This document shows positions 45,529 to 56,073 of a stretch of DNA of 64,000 bases, one piece after another. The stretch is taken from assembly GCF_017873415.1 (NCBI RefSeq), contig NZ_JAGGKD010000001.1:124001-188000 (forward strand). Direction: 5' to 3'. The stretch comes from Methanolobus bombayensis (GTDB taxonomy: Archaea; Halobacteriota; Methanosarcinia; Methanosarcinales; Methanosarcinaceae). The notes beneath the pieces were generated by a model. That model had not been told where the DNA came from and searched no databases. It saw only the letters and a list, made by a program, of their open reading frames with translations. Made by a program: the position numbers and the translations under genes. The stretch's first letter is position 1; every line of letters begins with the position of its first letter.

Positions 45529-47007
45529 TTAAAGTTGACATACTTCACTCTTGCGCAACCAGTCTATGTCAGAATGATACAACTGGCGAAGATCTTTAAG
45601 TCCGAGTTTCAGCATTGCAAGCCTGCTGACACCAAGTCCCCATGCAAGAACAGGATATTTTATTCCCAGTGGATGTGTAACTTCTTTCCTGAATACACCT
45701 GCTCCACCAAGCTCGACCCATCCAAGGCCGTCAACATACACTTCCGGCTCAACACTTGGTTCTGTGTATGGGAAGTATCCTGGTCTGAATCTCACGTCCT
45801 CAAATCCCATTCTGTGATAAAACTCAGAGAGGCATCCAAGAAGGTTAGAGAAAGACATGTCCCTGTCCATTACAACACCTTCAAGCTGCTCGAATTCTGG
45901 TGTGTGGGTCGGATCGATCGTCTCTCTGCGGTATGCCCTGTCAATTGAGAATGCTTTTACAGGGGCCTCGGGGTTGTCTGCAAGGTATTTGATTGTCAGT
46001 GCTGTGGTGTGGGTTCTGAGTACATTCTTACATGCAATCTCCTCACTCCACTTTCCTCCCCAACCGGTGGAACTGGTCTCCCCGCCGTTCTCGTGAGTTG
46101 CACATACCCTGTCCTTGTATTCAGCAGGAAGTTCTGATCTGCTGGAAAGGTGGAATGTGTCCTGCATTTCTCTTGCAGGGTGGTCCTGTGGCTGGAACAA
46201 TGAATCAAAGTTCCAGAATGAGCTTTGTACTGCTTCTCCCTTAATCTCGGTGAATCCCATATCAAGAAAAATACGTCTCATTTCATCAATGAGGCGCTGA
46301 TAAGGATGAATCTTTGCTCCGTAAATTGGTTTTGGAACTGTATGAACGTTATATGGTCTGAACTTTTTATTTTTCCACTCGCCGCTTTTCAGGATTTCTG
46401 ATGTAAGTTGTGCAACTTCTTCCTCAACAGTAATGCCTGCTGAAACAAGTTCCTGACCTTCTGATGTGATCTTTATTTTCCTTTGTTTGTTTTCACTTTT
46501 CACAACAAGCTTACGTTTCATAAGGTTATTGATGACTTTCTTGTCTGCTCCAAGTTCCTCAAATGTCTTTGCTTCACCTGCAAATGCTTCCAGAGTTTTT
46601 TCATCCTCGCCCTTTTCAGCATTGTCGGTTGGCACTATCATTCCCTTTTCAATTCCTGCCCAACCCTTGCGGCGCAGCCATCCTGTAGCAATGCCGGCAA
46701 CAGCAGGATTGAATTTGTCTTTAAGTTCATCCATTGAGGTCGGACCGGAAATAGAATCAATTATCTGTCTTTCAGGTAGTCCTTCCTGGGCATACTTCTT
46801 TCCTTCGTCAGTAAGTTCAAATATCTCTGTTACTGCTTCCTCTACATAGGCAAGTCCTTTCTCTTCAAGTAAAAAAGCAGCCTGCATTGAAGTTTCCATT
46901 TTCATTTCAGACTTCTCAGCAAGCTCATCCGGACTTGCGTCTTTTAGATTCTCCAATGCGATTAATACATTTTTCTCATTGGATGTAAGGTTGTACTGGG
47001 AGCTCAT
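45529..47007 (-). CDS. pheS: Phenylalanyl-tRNA synthetase alpha subunit
   Basis: 492 aa from ATG 47007, with AGGTG 5 nt upstream; GTG 47013 is also in frame. N-terminal winged-helix repeats typical of archaeal PheS (about 1-190) and a class II catalytic core with [15 protein letters not shown] near the C-terminus. It forms an alpha2-beta2 enzyme with PheT, which is encoded elsewhere. Confidence 0.95.
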   Translation of the reverse strand: MSSQYNLTSNEKNVLIALENLKDASPDELAEKSEMKMETSMQAAFLLEEKGLAYVEEAVTEIFELTDEGKKYAQEGLPERQIIDSISGPTSMDELKDKFNPAVAGIATGWLRRKGWAGIEKGMIVPTDNAEKGEDEKTLEAFAGEAKTFEELGADKKVINNLMKRKLVVKSENKQRKIKITSEGQELVSAGITVEEEVAQLTSEILKSGEWKNKKFRPYNVHTVPKPIYGAKIHPYQRLIDEMRRIFLDMGFTEIKGEAVQSSFWNFDSLFQPQDHPAREMQDTFHLSSRSELPAEYKDRVCATHENGGETSSTGWGGKWSEEIACKNVLRTHTTALTIKYLADNPEAPVKAFSIDRAYRRETIDPTHTPEFEQLEGVVMDRDMSFSNLLGCLSEFYHRMGFEDVRFRPGYFPYTEPSVEPEVYVDGLGWVELGGAGVFRKEVTHPLGIKYPVLAWGLGVSRLAMLKLGLKDLRQLYHSDIDWLRKSEVCQL

Positions 47008-47091
47008 TATCACACCTGTTAAATTGAGTTCGTAAATCCTGTAATTGTAATAATTGTAATTGTATTAGTTTGATTACTCATGCTTATGAGA

Positions 47092-48390
47092 TTATAGTCC
47101 GTATTCGTCAAGTCTGTCCTTTGCAACTTCACGCAGTTCCTGATGTTCTTTCAGGAACTTTTCTGTTCTTTCGGCTGCAAGGACTTTACAGTGTCCACAC
47201 ATTCTGGTTCCTTCTCGACATTCTGTGTATATCTGTGCAAGTTCCTCATCATCATCTACAAGGTGGAACAGGAACATTTCATAAACAGAACACTTCTCAG
47301 GTTCACCGCCAAGTTTTTTCTGTTCCTCTAGGGTAATTCTGCCACCGGTCTTAGCCCTTTTAACCTTCTTTGCAGCACCTTTTGGTTCTTCTGTAAGAGA
47401 AATATAACTATCAGGCACACTGCTTGACATCTTTCCACCCTGAAGTCCTGACATGAACCTGTGGTATGTTGACGAAGGCGGAACGAATGAGTACCCTCCA
47501 AATTCCATCTCCACATCTTGAACTACCTTCATGAGACTTTCAAAGTTATCCGCACTGAAAACATCAACATGTCCTTCAAAGAGCTTGGTTTTACCGGCAA
47601 TACGCTGGCTTAGTTCTTTAAGGGCTTCTTCAGGTGCAGCCTTGCTTCGGATACTGAAATATCTGTTTCCGTTCTTGTCTTCCCTGCCTTCTATCTTGAA
47701 CATATTCATCTTGTGTCCAAGTCCTCTTGTAAGCCTGATGTGAGGGTCCTGATCGGAACCTACAGGAATGACGGTTGGTTTTGGTCCTCCATACTCTTCA
47801 AGCTGAGGATGGAGTATGTCTGCACTCTGTGTTACAGCACTCAGCATGTGTGCAACATTTGTTTCACCTGTGAAACCGTAGATAGCACTGAGTTCTGAGT
47901 AATTTGCCTTTGAACTTAATTCGAATGCAAGGTCTTTGACCTGTTCAGATTTCGACTGGAAATAAATATGTCCGTTCGGTTCAAATCCAAGTGCAATCAG
48001 GCTGATAACGTATTCATTGATACCAATATCATTGCATTTTTCCCATGACATGCCTCTGACAGCATGGCTTTCACGGTCTGCAATTCCAACAAATGCATCA
48101 GCGCCCTGCTGCTGGTGCCAGATGATCTCTTCCATTACCATCTTATGTCCAAGGTGGATCTTTCCGGAAGGCATGAAACCGCTCATGACTGAGAATGGTT
48201 TGTTGTTGTTCATTGCATCAGTTATGCGATCATAGTTCCTGTGACCAAAGATTATCTTACGGCTCATGAACTTGTGTGGATTCTCAATCTCCCGGACCAT
48301 ATCATCAAATGGCTGGATACCAAATTCATCGAATAATTTGGAATAATCATCAATGTTCAATGCGCTCCAGGGGTCGATCTTCATGTTCAT
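47092..48390 (-). CDS. trpS: Tryptophanyl-tRNA synthetase
   Basis: 432 aa from ATG 48390, preceded by GAGG; an open frame continues 39 codons upstream. Class I synthetase with [10 protein letters not shown] (HIGH motif) and GGKMSSSVP (KMSKS motif), length typical of archaeal TrpRS. It lies directly downstream of pheS on the same strand of convergent layout; the 84-nt gap upstream of pheS contains a repeated TAATTGTAA. Confidence 0.94.
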   Translation of the reverse strand: MNMKIDPWSALNIDDYSKLFDEFGIQPFDDMVREIENPHKFMSRKIIFGHRNYDRITDAMNNNKPFSVMSGFMPSGKIHLGHKMVMEEIIWHQQQGADAFVGIADRESHAVRGMSWEKCNDIGINEYVISLIALGFEPNGHIYFQSKSEQVKDLAFELSSKANYSELSAIYGFTGETNVAHMLSAVTQSADILHPQLEEYGGPKPTVIPVGSDQDPHIRLTRGLGHKMNMFKIEGREDKNGNRYFSIRSKAAPEEALKELSQRIAGKTKLFEGHVDVFSADNFESLMKVVQDVEMEFGGYSFVPPSSTYHRFMSGLQGGKMSSSVPDSYISLTEEPKGAAKKVKRAKTGGRITLEEQKKLGGEPEKCSVYEMFLFHLVDDDEELAQIYTECREGTRMCGHCKVLAAERTEKFLKEHQELREVAKDRLDEYGL

Positions 48391-48590
48391 ATGTTGCCTC
48401 TTAATCTCCTGTTTCTCGGATTTTTCATTTAGTGTCCGGCACTTCAAATTGTTAGTAAAAATACGTTGTGCTATGTAAAGGTTCTTATTGCATTTCGGTA
48501 AAAACATATAAAATTTGTTTGTTTTTCAGCACATATTTTATACCACTCCTGCTATATACTCACTGAAGTCAATTTCATGGGGAAAAGTCA

Positions 48591-49139
48591 ATGGACATAA
48601 CTTTCTTTCATTTTGCAGCATTATTTTTCGCTTCAATAACAATATATAATTTATATTCTGCACGTAAATATGGTGAAAGTTATCTGCCTGCTGTAGTGGG
48701 TACAATGTTGCTCATTTCATTAATTTTGTTAATAATTCTTCCCTGTCAATATGGGTGTATTCTTTTCATGCTCACTGGAATATTTTCTCTTTTAAATTAC
48801 AAGAAAATCTTAGGCATTCAGAAAGAAAAAATGAAGCGATTTGTGGGTGATTCAAAAGACAATGATTCACTGAAACTTATTGATTACTTCTTCGGGTGGA
48901 AACTACTTCATCGCTGGAATAAGAAATATGGTCCGAAAAAAGCTTCATTTATTAACTCCACAATAATGTGGGTATTCGGTATTGCGATTGCATATTTGTT
49001 CATTTATATCTGGCCAGATACTTTTGAGAATATGCGCCACAGTATTTTCCTTATTATGACAGTGGTCATGATTGGTTTTTACTGGCAGAATAAAAGACTG
49101 CTGGAAAGCCTTAAAAACAGCAATCCGGCAGAAGAATAA
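48591..49139 (+). CDS. Membrane protein, unknown function
   Basis: 182 aa with about five hydrophobic helices (about 4-20, 33-50, 53-68, 122-140 and 150-167) and a basic, charged cytoplasmic-type loop in between (about 70-118). No recognised family. Divergent from trpS across an 200-nt region. Confidence 0.65.
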   Translation: MDITFFHFAALFFASITIYNLYSARKYGESYLPAVVGTMLLISLILLIILPCQYGCILFMLTGIFSLLNYKKILGIQKEKMKRFVGDSKDNDSLKLIDYFFGWKLLHRWNKKYGPKKASFINSTIMWVFGIAIAYLFIYIWPDTFENMRHSIFLIMTVVMIGFYWQNKRLLESLKNSNPAEE

Positions 49140-49154
49140 AAAAGAAAACCAAGT

Positions 49155-50357
49155 TCAGCTCTGAATCTTATCAATATCATAAGGTTTTGATGCATCCTCA
49201 GGTATCTTATCAACAAGCTGAAGATACTCCTTTTCCTGCATCAGGCAGGTGCTGCGCTGCCCTCTGAAAGTCTTGTCCTTGCGTATTTTTGCCCAAATAT
49301 CCTTTATTGAACTGTCCTGTATGTTTCCGTAATGGAATGGGATGTACGGACATCCTTTTACAAGACCGTCAACACAGACGTGCATCCATCTCTGGCCTGC
49401 CATGCATCCGAGCATCTCTCCTTCAAAATAAGTGTTAGAAAAGATACGTGGCCCGCCTTTTGTAGAGTTTATGCGGTGGTACATCTCAAGCACTTTCTTC
49501 CTGTCAGCATTTGATATCACAGGGTCATCTTTCTTTTTCGGGACAGATTCCCATAATGAAAACTCATGTACGCCAAGTTCTTTCGCAAACTCGTACATTT
49601 CAGGCAGTTCATCAATGTTCTTTGGGGATACGTGGGTTGCCATTGTAACAAGTAATCCTGCATCAAGTCCCGTTCTTATGGCATTGGTTGCTATATCAAA
49701 AGCACCATCTAACCTTCTTACAGAATCATGTTTCTCAGCTTCAGTGGAATAGATACTGACCAATAGGTTATGTAATCCTGCTTCCTTGAGCCTGCGAGCA
49801 TTCTCAGGTGTCATCTCGGTTCCCGGAGTGTACATATTGACAATTGCGCGTTCTTTGTCAACATATTCGATTAGTTCATATATCTCTTCACGGAGCATCG
49901 GGTCGCCTTCTGTGAATACTATGACCATTGCACCCATGTCAAGCACATCATCTATCGCCTGTTTGATGGTTTCTATATCAAGGTCACCTTCTCCTCCACT
50001 GACCACACAGTGCTCGCAATTACATTTGCAGTTACGTGTTATCTCAAAGGAAACTGTTTCAGGTATGTATCTTCCAAGTGCGATCTGGGTCTCAGCCACC
50101 AGTAGGCGATTAAATGGTTTGCTTGGAATTGGTGGCAGCCATGTTGAAGCTATTACTTTGTCATCATCAACAAAAGCAGGTTTTTCTTCTTTCAGACGCT
50201 GGTTGATCTTTTTTAAAAAAGGTGCACATGCTTTTTTCAAGGTTCCATGTGCTTTAAGCTGAACAAAATCAGCTTTTTTGTCCATTTTAATTGAAAGTCC
50301 GGGTATTGAAACCAATGCAATGTCTTTGTTGTCTGAATTTTTATGATCGGCTTTCAT
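49155..50357 (-). CDS. Radical SAM protein with SPASM-like cysteines
   Basis: 400 aa. The canonical CxxxCxxC motif is present as CKCNCEHC (about residues 106-113), followed by a GG-x-EP-like stretch and, at the C-terminus, further cysteines (GCMAGQ, VCVDG, GCPY, STCLM) typical of an auxiliary-cluster SPASM/Twitch domain. Such enzymes modify peptides or cofactors; the substrate is unknown. It starts 5 nt after the KaiC-like gene, so both are translationally linked. Confidence 0.88.
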   Translation of the reverse strand: MKADHKNSDNKDIALVSIPGLSIKMDKKADFVQLKAHGTLKKACAPFLKKINQRLKEEKPAFVDDDKVIASTWLPPIPSKPFNRLLVAETQIALGRYIPETVSFEITRNCKCNCEHCVVSGGEGDLDIETIKQAIDDVLDMGAMVIVFTEGDPMLREEIYELIEYVDKERAIVNMYTPGTEMTPENARRLKEAGLHNLLVSIYSTEAEKHDSVRRLDGAFDIATNAIRTGLDAGLLVTMATHVSPKNIDELPEMYEFAKELGVHEFSLWESVPKKKDDPVISNADRKKVLEMYHRINSTKGGPRIFSNTYFEGEMLGCMAGQRWMHVCVDGLVKGCPYIPFHYGNIQDSSIKDIWAKIRKDKTFRGQRSTCLMQEKEYLQLVDKIPEDASKPYDIDKIQS

Positions 50358-50362
50358 TTACA

Positions 50363-51142
50363 CTATTCCCCTAAAATCGAAGATCGTTGTAGGGAGAACA
50401 CATCAGCTTCCTTGCCTATAACAGAATCGGATGAATAAACAAAAATGCCATTATCTGTAATCACGTATGGGCGAAGCACTTCATCGTGCTTTACACCTCG
50501 CATTTTTAATATCTCAAGGGATCTGATCCTTTCTCCACCAATCCTGAATACCTTAAGGCAGATAACTCCTTCGGCAAGGTACTCTTCGACACTGAAGTGA
50601 TCAGGGTTGATATTTGCTTCACTTGTTATGAGTGTAGTGCAATCAAAGTTCTCGATGTTCTTGATGAATTCAAGGATAATATGTCTTACATCCACAGGAT
50701 CAGGGGATATCTTCAGGGATGTCAGTGAATCTATGAATAGTCTTTTAGCATTGATCTCTTTCACACTTGCATAAATCTGTTTAAGAACGGTTTCCAGAGT
50801 TGCATTATCGTGATCGTGTTTATCGGGTTCCAGTGTTTTCTTAATGTAGCGTCCGTATGCTATTGGATCTGCCCTGATAATGCGGAGTCTGTTCTCTTTG
50901 ATGAGACGTTCCATGTCCCATCCATGCCTCCACATGTTTCGCATAATTCGGGCAGGTGTTTCTTCAAAAGTAACGTATACTCCCGGTTCATTGTATTGTG
51001 TAATGCCTGCATACAGGTATTGCGACCCAAAAGTGGACTTGCCTGCGCCAGGTCCTCCTGTCAGGAGTATGACATCGTTTTCAATAAGTCCGCCTTCTAT
51101 AAGCTCGTCAAATCCTGGTATTCCTGTAGGTACTCGTGCCAT
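50363..51142 (-). CDS. KaiC-like RecA-fold ATPase
   Basis: 259 aa single RecA-type domain with intact Walker A (GGPGAGKST, about residues 25-33) and Walker B (RLFIDSLTSL). Archaeal single-domain KaiC proteins often regulate signalling or gene expression, not circadian rhythm. Paired with the radical SAM gene. Confidence 0.88.
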   Translation of the reverse strand: MARVPTGIPGFDELIEGGLIENDVILLTGGPGAGKSTFGSQYLYAGITQYNEPGVYVTFEETPARIMRNMWRHGWDMERLIKENRLRIIRADPIAYGRYIKKTLEPDKHDHDNATLETVLKQIYASVKEINAKRLFIDSLTSLKISPDPVDVRHIILEFIKNIENFDCTTLITSEANINPDHFSVEEYLAEGVICLKVFRIGGERIRSLEILKMRGVKHDEVLRPYVITDNGIFVYSSDSVIGKEADVFSLQRSSILGE

Positions 51143-51262
51143 ATCTTTCCTCGATCTATTATTTTCGAGTAATTAAATATATTTACAGCACGAATATTAT
51201 ATAATAATTGCTTTTAAAAAAAACATCTAAAAAAGAAAAGAATTGATATCTGTATCCAGATA

Positions 51263-51871
51263 TCATACCCTTTCGGCAAATGCGAGGGTTCCACTTATTC
51301 TCTTGATTCTTATTTTGAGTGTGTCGCCCTTTGCGGCACCTGGTACAAAGATAGTAAACTTGTCAACCTTTGCAATTCCATCGCCTTTAGAACCAACTGC
51401 ATCAATACGAACATCGTATTCCCCGCCTTCTTCAATGGATTCCTGTTTAACAGGTGCACTTGCGCGCCTTTTCTTGACCGGTCTGTGTGCTCCGCAAGCT
51501 GCACACTTAAGCACAAGTACTCTGTCCATTTTGGTCAGCTGGGTGTCAGGTCTTCCACATTCGGAGCATATGACGAATTCTTCAACATAAGCTTCGATAT
51601 TTGTCTTTATCTGCTCCTTTGAGAATTTACCCTGGAACACTGCTCTGAGTCCATCTATCTTTCCTGCAGTTCCCATCTCACGTGTGAGATATTTCATCAC
51701 ATGGTCTGGTTCTCTGTTTATGACACTTACTATATTATTGAAGTTATCAAGGATAGTGGTCTTACCTTCCACCAGGATTTTTGGCTCAGGGATTACGAAA
51801 CGGTCATCCGTAGTCTCCATATCAGGTAAGTTTGCTATTGCACGATCCAGAAGCGCTTCGTAATCTTCCAT
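51263..51871 (-). CDS. Translation initiation factor aIF2 subunit beta with TRAM domain
   Basis: 202 aa from ATG 51871, with GAGGG upstream. N-terminal helix, central alpha-beta domain and zinc ribbon (CSECGRPD...CAACGAH) match aIF2-beta, which joins initiator tRNA delivery. The last 60 residues (from about 142) form a TRAM domain, an RNA-binding fold normally found in tRNA-modifying enzymes; this fusion is known in Methanosarcina-type archaea. 25 nt after rpl10e. Confidence 0.93.
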   Translation of the reverse strand: MEDYEALLDRAIANLPDMETTDDRFVIPEPKILVEGKTTILDNFNNIVSVINREPDHVMKYLTREMGTAGKIDGLRAVFQGKFSKEQIKTNIEAYVEEFVICSECGRPDTQLTKMDRVLVLKCAACGAHRPVKKRRASAPVKQESIEEGGEYDVRIDAVGSKGDGIAKVDKFTIFVPGAAKGDTLKIRIKRISGTLAFAERV

Positions 51872-51896
51872 CTTAAATCCCTCTTTGTTATTTTGT

Positions 51897-52415
51897 TTAC
51901 TGCACAAGTTCCATGCCCTGGTCAACTACTATTCTGACAGGAGTTGGAAGTTTCTGGCCTGCTTTCCTGAGAGCATCTTTTGCTGCTGCAAAATGCTCCT
52001 TGTTTACAGAGATTGTGAATATCTTTTGCCCAACTGATACTCTTGCTGCGGTTCCTACATTCTTTCCGAATGCAGCACGCATACCACTGGATACACGGTC
52101 TGCTCCTGCTCCGGTAGCCTGTTTGTTCTCTCTGAGTACCTCATGAGGATATACTCTGAGTTTCATGTGGTATCCCACACGGCCTGCAGCAGCTACCATT
52201 GCCTTGTTGGCAGTAATACGTGCTGCTTCCAGTGCTGTGTGACGTAACTGGCATTTCTCTTTTACTACGAGTGTGACCTTTACCGGGAACTCAGCGCTCT
52301 TATTGCCCATGTCGTAGTGAATGATGTGGCTACCTGGCACACCACCCATGTATTTCCTTCTGGTATATGAGCGTTGTCTGACGTTCCTGTACATACTTGC
52401 TGGTTTTCTTACCAT
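51897..52415 (-). CDS. rpl10e: 50S ribosomal protein L10e (uL16)
   Basis: 172 aa, full length. Starts [20 protein letters not shown] and contains the [15 protein letters not shown] block characteristic of archaeal/eukaryotic L10e. Part of the large-subunit peptidyl-tRNA region. Cotranscribed with aIF2-beta. Confidence 0.97.
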   Translation of the reverse strand: MVRKPASMYRNVRQRSYTRRKYMGGVPGSHIIHYDMGNKSAEFPVKVTLVVKEKCQLRHTALEAARITANKAMVAAAGRVGYHMKLRVYPHEVLRENKQATGAGADRVSSGMRAAFGKNVGTAARVSVGQKIFTISVNKEHFAAAKDALRKAGQKLPTPVRIVVDQGMELVQ

Positions 52416-52611
52416 GAATATAATCTCCTTGAATTGATTATTGTAATAAAGTCCGGCACATAACTATGATAGTACCGTTATTTTGCATCTGGATTTGTAC
52501 CTTGATTAATATGTATATATTTGTATTTGTTGATGTTGCCTCTCAACAATATGGATTAATCTCGATGGCTGTCCTCCTACTACCTTGGAGTTTATAAGTC
52601 TTATCACAGGT

Positions 52612-53697
52612 TCAAGGCTTGCTCTCCAACTGAGCGGCCAGAAGTCCAAAACAACCTGATATCATCATATTACCATAAGGTGAAGCAAAATGAAGTTTTT
52701 CCCACACAATGCTATTCCTTTTTTCCTGTTCCATGTCCATGAGGATGTTACGTCTGGGGCCTGTGATCATAATTGACTTTATTTTATCAAAACCTGGTGT
52801 TTTCCGTATATAACAACCATGTCCACCATCGTCGAAAATATCTTCAAAACTAAGTTTTCCATCGGCAAAATCATGAATATATTTTTGCAATTTGCCACCA
52901 TCCAGTGCTGAAGTGTGGTGCTCGAACAATGCCAAAACACGATTCTCGTTAACAATAGCAGCAAGCGTATGTCCGTTTCCTATATTCACAACAATGGCTG
53001 GCTGAGATGCATTCTGATCAAGCAAAGCACCGAATATTGCCGCAGGACCTGTGTCCATTATAATAGTATCATATATCTTATTCTGGTTTTTGAGATTTCT
53101 TGCAACAGATGCCATGCGGGTAAACTCTTCCGGCACAGAGTCTCCATGGTAAGCGAATTGCCCGAAGTTGCCACCTTCATCTATTAGTTTCTCAAATATT
53201 CTGAACCGATAGATGCGATTGCTTGCATGAGGTGAATTTCCATGGTCCTGAACAGCAACGGCAATTTTTTCGGGCATGCTGACGCCAAAACTGTAAAGAG
53301 CACTTGTGAGCGCATCTACATCCACGTCCTGAAGGACAATTTCCTGTGTATTTTCCGGAAGATTTTCAAGTTCCACGTCATTATCTACTATGTTTATGCC
53401 CATAGACCTGACTCTTTCGATGTCATCCTTGACAGTCAGCGCCGCTTTTTCAGTTGCATAGATTTTGTAACCTTTCTCCAGATGAGCTCTGATAGCTTTT
53501 ACCGAAGGTCCGCCGCCCATTATATCTCCTGATAGGAAAATATCATATCCTTTATTCGTTGCTTCTCTGATCTTTTCTGCAACAATGACTGTTGGTGAAG
53601 GCATTATCATCACAAGGCTGTTCTCTATTTCACGTTCAGTATCATAGAGTAGTATGTCCTGCGTTCCGGTTCCAACGTCTATAGCAAGTATTCTCAT
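52612..53697 (-). CDS. DUF1786 family protein (ASKHA-like)
   Basis: 361 aa. It begins ILAIDVGTGTQDILLYDTE, an ASKHA-type phosphate loop, and has VVNIGNGHTLAAI in the second half. The family resembles activators of glycyl-radical or corrinoid enzymes but has no proven function. It diverges from moaB by 47 nt. Confidence 0.8.
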   Translation of the reverse strand: MRILAIDVGTGTQDILLYDTEREIENSLVMIMPSPTVIVAEKIREATNKGYDIFLSGDIMGGGPSVKAIRAHLEKGYKIYATEKAALTVKDDIERVRSMGINIVDNDVELENLPENTQEIVLQDVDVDALTSALYSFGVSMPEKIAVAVQDHGNSPHASNRIYRFRIFEKLIDEGGNFGQFAYHGDSVPEEFTRMASVARNLKNQNKIYDTIIMDTGPAAIFGALLDQNASQPAIVVNIGNGHTLAAIVNENRVLALFEHHTSALDGGKLQKYIHDFADGKLSFEDIFDDGGHGCYIRKTPGFDKIKSIMITGPRRNILMDMEQEKRNSIVWEKLHFASPYGNMMISGCFGLLAAQLESKP

Positions 53698-53744
53698 GGT
53701 TATATCGAGTGTTTCTTATACTTTTTCAGGTATAAACACTTCGT

Positions 53745-54284
53745 ATGAGCAGTCCGTCAACAATGGAGCATAAAGAAGGAACCAAAAAAGCATATTCTTT
53801 TTACCTGGTAACCATTTCCAGTTCAAGATTCGGGGAATTCGGTACAGTTTCCTCTCCCGAAGATGCTAATGATGGTTCAGGTGAACTAATGGAAAAACTT
53901 GTAACTTCCAGTGGCCACAATGTTTCAAAATATGAATTGATTCCTGATGATTCCTCCCTTATCAAAGGTGCCATACATCGTGCTCTTGAATCAGATGCTG
54001 ATGTTATCATCACAAGTGGCGGAACGGGTCTTGCTTCAAAGGATGTGACCATTGAATCAGTAACTCCTCTTTTTGACAAGGAAATTCCGGGATTTGGCGA
54101 ACTTTTCCGTTCTAAGAGTATAGAACAGATCGGAAGTTCTGTTATTCTATCCCGTGCTGCAGCAGGTCTGCTGAAAGGTAAAATCATCTTCTGTGTTCCC
54201 GGATCGCCAAATGCTGTCGATCTGGCTCTGCGTGAAATAATTCTGCCTGAAACAGGGCATCTTGTGAAACATGCTCGCCAGTAA
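53745..54284 (+). CDS. moaB: Molybdopterin adenylyltransferase (MoaB/Mog family)
   Basis: 179 aa. MoCF-binding fold with ITSGGTGLASKDVTIE and GSPNAVDLA, the family signatures. It adenylates molybdopterin before metal insertion by MoeA (58318). Used for Mo or W enzymes such as formylmethanofuran dehydrogenase. Confidence 0.93.
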   Translation: MSSPSTMEHKEGTKKAYSFYLVTISSSRFGEFGTVSSPEDANDGSGELMEKLVTSSGHNVSKYELIPDDSSLIKGAIHRALESDADVIITSGGTGLASKDVTIESVTPLFDKEIPGFGELFRSKSIEQIGSSVILSRAAAGLLKGKIIFCVPGSPNAVDLALREIILPETGHLVKHARQ

Positions 54285-54389
54285 CCAAAAAAGGTTTATA
54301 TTGTATATTTTATTTAATTAGAATGTGTCAAAAGGCACATTTATATACGTTGATATTTATATTTGTAATGGAAGTAATGTTTGTTTGTT

Positions 54390-54416
54390 CTTTAGAGGAG
54401 CAGTAACTCGCTAAAG
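54390..54416 (+). other. Leader hairpin before the pseudo-ATPase gene
   Basis: CTTTAG (54390-54395) pairs with CTAAAG (54411-54416), with GAG/CTC inside. A TATA box (TTATATACG, about 54341) predicts initiation near 54368, so the hairpin lies in the 5' leader. The Shine-Dalgarno region at 54443 remains free. Confidence 0.35.
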
Positions 54417-54453
54417 GGCAAATCCTATATAGAATCCCAATGAAGAGGGAAAC

Positions 54454-55152
54454 ATGTCCGGCTACTCTTTAGGCATCAAGGAACTGGATGAGCTCTTAGG
54501 CGACATCCGGGAAGGAACCAATCTTATGATGATAGGTCCACCTATGAGCCGAAAAGATGATCTGCTGGATGCCATCATTTTTAATAGCCAGGACCCTTCC
54601 GGATCTGCAATCATTGTATCCACGCGTGAGCCCGGAGAGCGCGTTCTTGGATGGTTCGAGGATAATGGTCTGGACACATCTGCTGCTGATATCGGTGTTG
54701 TTGACTGTGTAACCAAAACGCTTGGGATGGGTGCTGCCGACACTGAAAAAATCAAAAGGGCATCAAGTCCTGTTGATCTTACGGGCATCGGTGTAAAGAT
54801 CAGTCAGTTCTTTGAAGAAATGCTGATGAAAAAGAAAAAGAAACAGGTTCATCTTTGTGTCAACTCATTGTCAACGATACTTATGTATTCCAACATACAG
54901 ACTGTTTTCAGATTCCTGCATGTTTTTACCGGACGTGTTAAAGCTGCAAACGGCTTTGGTCTTTATGTAGTTGAAGATGAAATGCACGATGCACAGACAA
55001 TAGCCACTCTGAAACAGCTTTTTGATGGCATGATAGAAATAAAGGCTGTCGGTGATGCGTATGCAATGAGAGTGGTGGGGATGACCTCAAAGCCTACTCC
55101 CTGGTTTGAGTACGACATTGATGGAACCAATATAACCCTGAAGAAAACATAA
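54454..55152 (+). CDS. KaiC-family protein with degenerate P-loop
   Basis: 232 aa with overall KaiC/RecA-like fold (SLGIKELDELLGDI at the start). The Walker A loop is altered: GPPMSRKD (28-35) has Met for Gly, Arg for Gly and Asp for Thr/Ser, and the Walker B Asp position is Asn (VHLCVNSLST). It likely does not hydrolyse ATP and may be a structural or regulatory partner of an active KaiC-like protein. Confidence 0.8.
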   Translation: MSGYSLGIKELDELLGDIREGTNLMMIGPPMSRKDDLLDAIIFNSQDPSGSAIIVSTREPGERVLGWFEDNGLDTSAADIGVVDCVTKTLGMGAADTEKIKRASSPVDLTGIGVKISQFFEEMLMKKKKKQVHLCVNSLSTILMYSNIQTVFRFLHVFTGRVKAANGFGLYVVEDEMHDAQTIATLKQLFDGMIEIKAVGDAYAMRVVGMTSKPTPWFEYDIDGTNITLKKT

Positions 55153-55309
55153 GGAATGCCATACCTGGCGACTACTTATCTTTTGTACTTGTTTTCAGTT
55201 TTTTGAGGCAACCTTGGTAATGTATGATGATCAATGGTCAGTTTCAAATACTCAGTAATCAACTGATGACATATAATCAATAAGCAATCAAAATTATCGG
55301 TGTATCATT

Positions 55310-55570
55310 ATGGATAAAGATAAATTATATCAGTTAAAGAAAGAAGGAACAAAAATCAAGCCTATTATAAATGTAGGCAAGAATGGAATAACAGATTCTG
55401 TAATAGAGGAACTCAAAAAGCAGGTCAAGGCCAATCGTCTTGTAAAGATAAAGATGCTCAGGACCAGCTCAGAAGCAGAGGATATCAAAACATCTGCTGC
55501 AAAGCTTGCAGAAGCAACAAATACAACCCTTATTGATGTAAAGGGTAGCACAGTTGTTCTCTACAGGTGA
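55310..55570 (+). CDS. YhbY/CRM-domain RNA-binding protein
   Basis: 86 aa single CRM domain (KPIINVGKNGITDSVIEELK and VKIKML). YhbY binds pre-50S ribosomal particles in bacteria; archaeal members are thought to act in rRNA or ribosome assembly. Confidence 0.9.
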   Translation: MDKDKLYQLKKEGTKIKPIINVGKNGITDSVIEELKKQVKANRLVKIKMLRTSSEAEDIKTSAAKLAEATNTTLIDVKGSTVVLYR

Positions 55571-55595
55571 TCAGAGACGATCCGTCTCTTCACTC

Positions 55596-55919
55596 TTATT
55601 TAAACCCTTCTCCTGATACAACTTCTACTTCCTGGACTACCATTAGAGCATTTGGTAACATCTCTTTTAGTTCGGGGATAATCTTTCTGATCTTTTCTTC
55701 TTTGTCTACTGCCTGAACGATTGCCGGCAGGTCTGTCCCAAGCCGCAGGACACTTGCTGTGTGAATCTTGTGATGAACACCATATCCTTCCATACAATGG
55801 TGAACAGTGGCACCTGCAATTCCCTGCTCCTTCAGGAACTCTATGACCGCATGATGTGCAGTTTTACCCTTATGCTTATCATTTTCACTCAAATAGATTC
55901 TCAAAAGTAATGTTCTCAT
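55596..55919 (-). CDS. DUF190 family protein
   Basis: 107 aa, PII-like alpha/beta fold: LLRIYLSENDKHKGK at the N-terminus and AVIEFLKEQGIAGATVHHCMEG. DUF190 genes are often linked to crcB; two crcB genes lie about 1.7 kb away. Possibly a fluoride-related regulatory protein (inference). Confidence 0.85.
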   Translation of the reverse strand: MRTLLLRIYLSENDKHKGKTAHHAVIEFLKEQGIAGATVHHCMEGYGVHHKIHTASVLRLGTDLPAIVQAVDKEEKIRKIIPELKEMLPNALMVVQEVEVVSGEGFK

Positions 55920-56073
55920 GTTTTCCCCTGAATACTTTGCTTGTTAATGCAAATGACATAATCTTACATTTTCTTTCTGGTTAATGTAATATCCGAATTA
56001 TTTTCTCTTCCAGAATACAGGTTGCAAGGCAATCTTAGTAAACTTTATAGCTTAAATGCCAATACCAATACTT

